A program made the position numbers and the translations under genes. 11,728 bases of DNA, from the NCBI GenBank assembly GCA_002352635.1, contig DEIT01000046.1:1-11728 (forward strand), given 5' to 3'. The notes under the pieces are model-generated. The model ran no database searches. It saw only the letters and a list, made by a program, of their open reading frames with translations, and had not been told where the DNA came from. Positions 8,539-11,728 of this stretch are shown here, in pieces; the stretch's first letter is position 1, and each line of letters opens with the position of its first letter. The stretch comes from Hyphomicrobiaceae bacterium UBA2767 (GTDB lineage: Bacteria; Pseudomonadota; Alphaproteobacteria; Rhizobiales; Methyloligellaceae).

Positions 8539-8588
8539 TTGCCCTCCGAAGGCAGAGGTCGCACGTTCGAATCGTGCCGGGTGCGCCA
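8539..8588 (+). tRNA. 3' fragment of tRNA-Arg(CCG); probable attachment site
   Basis: Fifty bases fold as the 3' part of a tRNA. The anticodon stem is 8539-8543 with 8551-8555, the seven-base loop CTCCGAA gives anticodon CCG (reads CGG, Arg), the variable loop is 8556-8560, the T-stem GCACG/CGTGC encloses TTCGAAT, then come acceptor strand CGGGTGC, discriminator G and encoded CCA. The 5' acceptor strand, D arm and position 26 are absent; the preceding bases show no tRNA pattern. The piece left is what integrases duplicate when an island enters a tRNA gene. Together with the integrase remnant to its left it marks one end of an island, with the repaired tRNA expected far to the left, outside the window. 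It cannot make a functional tRNA. Confidence 0.88.
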
Positions 8589-8602
8589 TATTTCCACGTC
8601 AA

Positions 8603-9583
8603 TTCAATAATTTATCTGGCTGTGGTTTTTCAATATTTTCCGGTAAGTGCTCGCGGAAGCAGAAAAAATCCATCTGCAGCCGACAAAACCGGGAACAGAA
8701 TTGACTGTCTTCTGAACGGCAATAGCCACATAGACAGATCGTCAGCCCAGCCGAACGGTTAGTCTCACAGTGGCCCTAAGACAACACAAAGATCATTCCT
8801 CCCTGAAAGCCTTTTCAAACTGGTCTGACGGGATTCAAGAGATAGCTCAGGGTGGTTTGGGCGCCAGTTTGTAGGAGCGTAGCCACCGATTGGTTCGTCT
8901 TCCTGTTGCTTGTTGTCGCGTCGGCCCAACGCTCCGTGATTGTGGATAGACAATAAATTCTCGAATTTCGACAGAACCTTAGTCATCGTTTTTCTTGCTC
9001 TTTGTTTTCAGAGGAGCAAGATTACTATGGTGCACAACGTAAGATTTTGATTTAACCGCAGGGGACACGAGTGTCAGAACTCTTGTTATTGGGATGCTCG
9101 AAGACCAAGATCGACGAGCCAGACCAGCTTCCAGCTCTCTTTTGATACGATGGGCCTTTCTATAAAGATTTCCAAAAAATCTGCGCGGTTTGGTTTGGCC
9201 ACAGGGGTTGGACGTAGCCGTTCTTTCAGCTGAGTTTGGTTTGATTGGTGGTCTTAGTTGGATACGCGACTACGACCGCTCCATTCCATTGGCGGCAGTT
9301 GGTGCGGAGGGCCGACCAAGTCCGCTTTGGGTCACGGGCTAACGTACGATCCGAGTGCTCTTGCCCTCCGCTCTGCACGCGTAAGCGGTCCTTGATGCAA
9401 AAGGCCGGTTGCTTGCTCGGTTGAAGAGTATAGGGACAGCTCCTCCTGCTGCTATCCTCTTGACTTGATCCATCGCAAAGCAGGAGAGCATTCCTCCGCA
9501 GTAAAATGATACCGTTAGCATGCACTGGTAGGACGTTCTTCACGTAGGTGGTTTGAAATGACTCTTTTCGGAGTTGGCTCACG
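8603..9583. other. About 980 bases without a supported gene
   Basis: No reading frame here shows a recognisable family, a good ribosome site or a domain pattern. The longest are minus-strand 8765-8986 (73 codons) and 9226-9624 (132 codons, running into the CBS gene), both of odd composition. The stretch holds one copy of a 20-base repeat (9320-9339). It probably contains decayed sequence beside the old island boundary plus the upstream region of the CBS gene. Confidence 0.6.
9320..9339 (+). repeat. Short dispersed repeat, copy 1
   Basis: GTCCGCTTTGGGTCACGGGC matches 16 of 20 bases with the copy at 10072-10091. Only the two-base pairs after GTCCGCT and GGGTCAC differ. A partial match (AATGTCCGCT) occurs near 8066. 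From memory, similar GTCCGCTTTGGGTCA sequences recur in Bradyrhizobium-like genomes; this was not checked. Confidence 0.4.
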
Positions 9584-10000
9584 ATGAAAATAAGAATCGC
9601 GGACCTCATGGCGAAGCGCGTCATATCGGTCGTCCCACATCACACGGTGACCCATGTGAGGGGCATAATGGAGCGCAATCGCATCCACGCCATACCGGTG
9701 GTCGGTCCGCAGATGGAAGCGCTCGGAATTGTCTCGTCTGTCGATCTTGCCCGCCGTCTGAAAGATGAAACCCCGATCAACCGGGTCATGAGCCGCGATG
9801 TGAAAACGATTCCCGCCTACAATGACGTCAGCGCCGCGGCGCGAGCCATGAGACGCAGCAAGATCCATCATCTGGTTGTCACTCATGAGAAACAGGTGGT
9901 CGGCATGATCAGCTCATTCGACCTCATGAAGCTTGTCGAAGGCCACCGTTTCGTGATGAAGAATGCGCCGACCAAATCGGCCAAAAAATCCCGCAGATAG
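9584..10000 (+). CDS. Two-CBS-domain protein
   Basis: This soluble protein of 138 residues is made of two CBS domains (about 5-60 and 66-122). Each starts with the family pattern: IADLMAKRVISVVPHHTV and INRVMSRDVKTIPAYNDV. Each ends with a hydrophobic strand and Ser-x-Asp-Leu (IVSSVDLARRL, MISSFDLMKLV). CBS pairs bind adenine nucleotides or related ligands and act as energy or redox sensors, alone or on a partner. No enzymatic domain is attached. The tail is basic (KNAPTKSAKKSRR), which could bind nucleic acid or simply be flexible. The ATG has GGAG ten bases upstream. It converges on the universal stress gene, a combination common in stress or low-oxygen gene clusters of alphaproteobacteria. 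Confidence 0.93.
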   Translation: MKIRIADLMAKRVISVVPHHTVTHVRGIMERNRIHAIPVVGPQMEALGIVSSVDLARRLKDETPINRVMSRDVKTIPAYNDVSAAARAMRRSKIHHLVVTHEKQVVGMISSFDLMKLVEGHRFVMKNAPTKSAKKSRR

Positions 10001-10071
10001 TAGACAAACGACAAGCTGGCGCGCGGCCGTGAGTGCAGCTGATTTTCTAATAGAGTAAGCGGAACACAAAT

Positions 10072-10091
10072 GTCCGCTCCGGGTCACAAGC
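10072..10091 (+). repeat. Short dispersed repeat, copy 2
   Basis: GTCCGCTCCGGGTCACAAGC is the second copy of the repeat at 9320-9339. It lies in the gap between the convergent CBS and universal stress genes. Its CCGCT can pair with AGCGG on either side (from 10058 or 10089), giving two competing small hairpins. Confidence 0.4.
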
Positions 10092-10101
10092 GGCCCTGCT
10101 C

Positions 10102-10533
10102 CTATTCCCGAACGACCCACACTGAGCACGTTGCGTGCCGAACAATCTGCCCGGCATTTGGACCTAAAAGATAGTCCTTCAATTCGGGTTTATGCGCGCC
10201 TATGACTATAAGGTCGGCTCCAACGTCGCGGGCAAAATCCAGAGCCTCCTTGTAAACACTGCCAATGCGTACAACCTGCTCAAGTTGCACGTCGTCTATG
10301 GCGTGCTGCTCAATGAGCGCGGCCAGTCGCCCGGTCGCGTCGTCAATGAGTTTGCTTTCGTAATCCTCTGGTATGAGCTGCGCCACCACGGTCATCTTGT
10401 ACATACCATTGGGCACAACACTCAAAACGTGAAGCCGTGCGCCCGTGTGTCTTGCATAGTCGATCGCCGTGGGCAATGCCTTGCGCCAGGAGCTCTCGTC
10501 ATCCAGGTCTACGAGCGTGACGATGTTCTGCAT
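10102..10533 (-). CDS. Universal stress protein, UspF/UspG-like
   Basis: This protein of 143 residues has a single UspA domain. It opens with the strand NIVTLVDLDD, which includes the nucleotide-contacting Asp, then ALPTAIDYARHTGARLHVLSV. It ends with DLIVIGAH, DYLLGPNAGQIVRHA and CSVWVVRE. The YLLGxNA...VRHAxCSV pattern resembles UspF/UspG; the usual GxxGxxxxxxxxxG(S/T) ATP loop is altered (GAHKPELKDYLLGPNAGQ), so ATP binding is likely but not sure. ATG at 10533 is preferred over an upstream in-frame start at 10614 because AAGGA lies six bases before it and the Usp fold begins at once; the extra 27 residues would be unlike the family. It lies downstream of the small basic protein on the same strand. 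Confidence 0.92.
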   Translation of the reverse strand: MQNIVTLVDLDDESSWRKALPTAIDYARHTGARLHVLSVVPNGMYKMTVVAQLIPEDYESKLIDDATGRLAALIEQHAIDDVQLEQVVRIGSVYKEALDFARDVGADLIVIGAHKPELKDYLLGPNAGQIVRHATCSVWVVRE

Positions 10534-10627
10534 CTTGTGTCCTTGCCTATATTTAGAAGCCAAACCGCCCAGATAACCAAAGATTTCGACCGGACAAGGC
10601 GGAGCGCCGATCATTCACGGCGCTTCT

Positions 10628-10849
10628 TCAATCCAGTTCCGCCAGCAGCCTATTGGCCTTCTTCTGTTGTTGCTTGTTGGTTTTCAGGCTGAACTCGAGA
10701 GATTTGATTTTGGCTTTAGAACTTTCAGCTCTCAGTTTTTTCTCAAGCTTGGCTTTCGTTTTGTCGAGTTTATCCATGACATTCTTGATTGCCTTGCGTT
10801 TGTTCGATCGCCTCAGGCTTTCCGAATTGAAAAATCCATTCATTCTCAT
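10628..10849 (-). CDS. Small basic coiled-coil protein, unknown function
   Basis: This protein of about 73 residues is very rich in Lys and predicted to be almost all helix: NKRKAIKNVMDKLDKTKAKL, then KSLEFSLKTNKQQQKKANRL. Heptad-like spacing of Leu, Met and Ala suggests a coiled coil. No known domain was recognised. The start chosen is ATG 10849, with AGGA eight bases upstream; ATG 10843 is possible, and a start at 10918 would add an unlikely Cys/Pro/Ser-rich lead that overlaps the direct repeat. It precedes the universal stress gene on the same strand by 94 bases and may share its transcript. It is divergent from the Crp/Fnr gene. Confidence 0.6.
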   Translation of the reverse strand: MRMNGFFNSESLRRSNKRKAIKNVMDKLDKTKAKLEKKLRAESSKAKIKSLEFSLKTNKQQQKKANRLLAELD

Positions 10850-10898
10850 GCGCGCGGTCCTGCATGGCACGGAGTGATCCAGAATTGGTACCGCAGAT

Positions 10899-10918
10899 GG
10901 ATGACAACTGGATGACAA
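10899..10918. promoter_or_regulatory. In-phase direct repeat upstream of the small basic protein gene
   Basis: GGATGACAA occurs at 10899-10907 and again at 10910-10918, an 11-base period, close to one helical turn. Read on the minus strand it is TTGTCATCC twice with AG between. It lies 50 to 70 bases upstream of the start at 10849, where a response regulator or similar activator would bind. The binding protein is unknown. Confidence 0.4.
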
Positions 10919-11001
10919 TTCGCGTCACAAGGCCTCACACGCAAACAATTGGCGTAGCGCGCGCCGGGAACCAGTTGAGTTGTCGCAAAGATGTCGATGT
11001 G

Positions 11002-11023
11002 CTCACAAAGACCGAGATGTGAG
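11002..11023. promoter_or_regulatory. Inverted repeat upstream of the Crp/Fnr gene
   Basis: CTCACA (11002-11007) and TGTGAG (11018-11023) form a perfect 6-base inverted repeat with a 10-base spacer, about 100 bases upstream of the regulator start. It may be an operator in the divergent promoter region. The half-sites are in the opposite order to a CRP site. Confidence 0.3.
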
Positions 11024-11123
11024 TGACCAATAAAACAGGCAATTTCCCAATCTATTGCTCTAGGTGCTATCCTGTGAACGCGTTTGCTCAGGCTTTAGAC
11101 TGAAGCGAACCATCTGGCTAACC

Positions 11124-11728
11124 ATGGCAAACAAGGATCGACCAAAACCTGATAAATTAGGGCCCTGCCTGAATGCGTGCATACTTGCCCGGACCGAATG
11201 GGAGGCTTTGACGTGCGACGACATAGATCTGTTCAATAGCAAAGTCGTTTGCCGGACATACAGGGCGGGGAGCATCATCTTTGGACAAGGCGATCAATGC
11301 AGAGGGTTGTATCTGGTCGAACGTGGATTGATCGCGGTCCGAAAAATCGATGGACAGGGTCAGTCTGCAATCGTCCGGCTCGCTCCTCAAGGCCATTCAC
11401 TCGGCTACCGACCGCTTTTGGCGAAGGAGAATCATCGAGCTACCGCCGAGGTTATCAACGATTCTCGAATCTGCTTTGTGGACGCGCCCACCATGCACAG
11501 CTTGTTGCTCAACAATCCCACTCTCGGCATGCGGTTCTTGGAGCTTACTGCTCAGACTCTCGGCGGGGCCGAGGCGCGCTTGTTTCAGGTCGCAGCATTG
11601 AGCGTTCGGACGCGCATCATCCATATTCTGATCTTGCTGCGCGATCACTACGGTAAGATGGCGGACGACGGAGCCTTGTTTCTTGATCTGCCGATGTCGC
11701 GGCGCGACCTGGCCGATATGATCGGCGC
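11124..11728 (+). CDS. Crp/Fnr-family transcription regulator (3' end beyond window)
   Basis: The visible 201 residues hold a cyclic-nucleotide-type beta-roll (YRAGSIIFGQGD at about 45-56, GLYLVERGLIAVRK, AEVINDSRICFVDA), then the dimer helix (LSVRTRIIHILILL) and the start of the DNA-binding winged helix (LPMSRRDLADMIGA). The recognition helix is cut by the window edge. The N-terminus is Cys-rich: Cys15, Cys19, Cys31 and Cys43. FNR proteins hold an oxygen-sensing iron-sulfur cluster on N-terminal cysteines, but the spacing here (3, then 11) is not that of E. coli FNR, so cluster binding is uncertain. ATG 11124 is the only usual in-frame start near the domain; no strong ribosome site is seen. 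It probably controls the divergent stress genes or itself. Confidence 0.9.
   Translation, partial: MANKDRPKPDKLGPCLNACILARTEWEALTCDDIDLFNSKVVCRTYRAGSIIFGQGDQCRGLYLVERGLIAVRKIDGQGQSAIVRLAPQGHSLGYRPLLAKENHRATAEVINDSRICFVDAPTMHSLLLNNPTLGMRFLELTAQTLGGAEARLFQVAALSVRTRIIHILILLRDHYGKMADDGALFLDLPMSRRDLADMIG

Noticed and set aside
8339..8602. Minus-strand 87-codon frame with GTIRTCDLCLRR
   Set aside because: This peptide is the antisense translation of a tRNA 3' region, a familiar annotation artefact; it overlaps the tRNA-Arg fragment at 8539-8588 and the integrase start.
8388..8762. Plus-strand 124-codon frame
   Set aside because: It runs through the tRNA fragment and has no domain pattern or good ribosome site.
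8765..8986. Minus-strand 73-codon frame
   Set aside because: No recognised family, no clear ribosome site; kept only as part of the gene-poor stretch.
9465..9478. FNR/FixK-like box (TTGATCCATCGCAA) upstream of the CBS gene
   Set aside because: Only the left half-site fits TTGAT-N4-ATCAA; the right half matches three of five bases.
9226..9624. Minus-strand 132-codon frame
   Set aside because: It overlaps the start of the CBS gene and its composition is not protein-like.
10058..10093. Hairpins AGCGGA/TCCGCT and CCGCT/AGCGG as a terminator between CBS and Usp genes
   Set aside because: Stems of five or six pairs with no T-run on either strand; more likely a by-product of the repeat.

Overview
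The window looks like bacterial, probably alphaproteobacterial DNA. A Hyphomicrobiales-type host fits the CBS, universal stress and Crp/Fnr genes on the right and the moderately high GC, but no marker gene fixes the taxon. Everything here comes from reading the sequence; no database search was run.

Left and centre (1 to about 7917): one long minus-strand gene run, read from right to left. The order is an exported formylglycine-generating enzyme (FGE), an exported sulfatase with a Cys-type formylglycine site, a MoxR-type AAA+ ATPase, an exported PafA-like alkaline phosphatase, a DUF58 protein, a DUF4381 membrane protein, and a membrane-anchored VWA (BatA-like) protein cut by the window edge. 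Gaps are 27 to 69 bases, and the last two junctions overlap. Genes 1 and 2 form an obvious modifier/substrate pair. The MoxR, DUF58, DUF4381 and VWA genes form the usual MoxR/Bat-type envelope module. Two periplasmic ester hydrolases (a sulfatase and a PafA-type phosphatase) embedded in such a module is the most interesting feature of the window. A plausible role is scavenging sulfate and phosphate from esters at the envelope, with the MoxR/VWA module aiding folding or assembly, but that is inference.

Middle (about 8089 to 8588): the scar of a mobile element. The first 47 codons of a tyrosine integrase are fused in frame to the C-terminal end of an IS30-family transposase. About 165 bases beyond the integrase start lies the 3' part of a tRNA-Arg(CCG) gene, from the anticodon stem to CCA, with no 5' half. 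This is the layout expected at the distal end of an island inserted in a tRNA gene. It suggests that the sulfatase/MoxR cluster to the left lies on, or next to, an acquired island.

Right (8603 to 11728): about 980 bases with no convincing gene, then a two-CBS-domain protein (+), a UspF/UspG-like universal stress protein (-), a small basic coiled-coil protein (-), and a divergent, 3'-truncated Crp/Fnr-family regulator (+). The promoter region between the last two holds an in-phase direct repeat and an inverted repeat. This side resembles a stress or oxygen-response cluster and is probably the older chromosomal flank.
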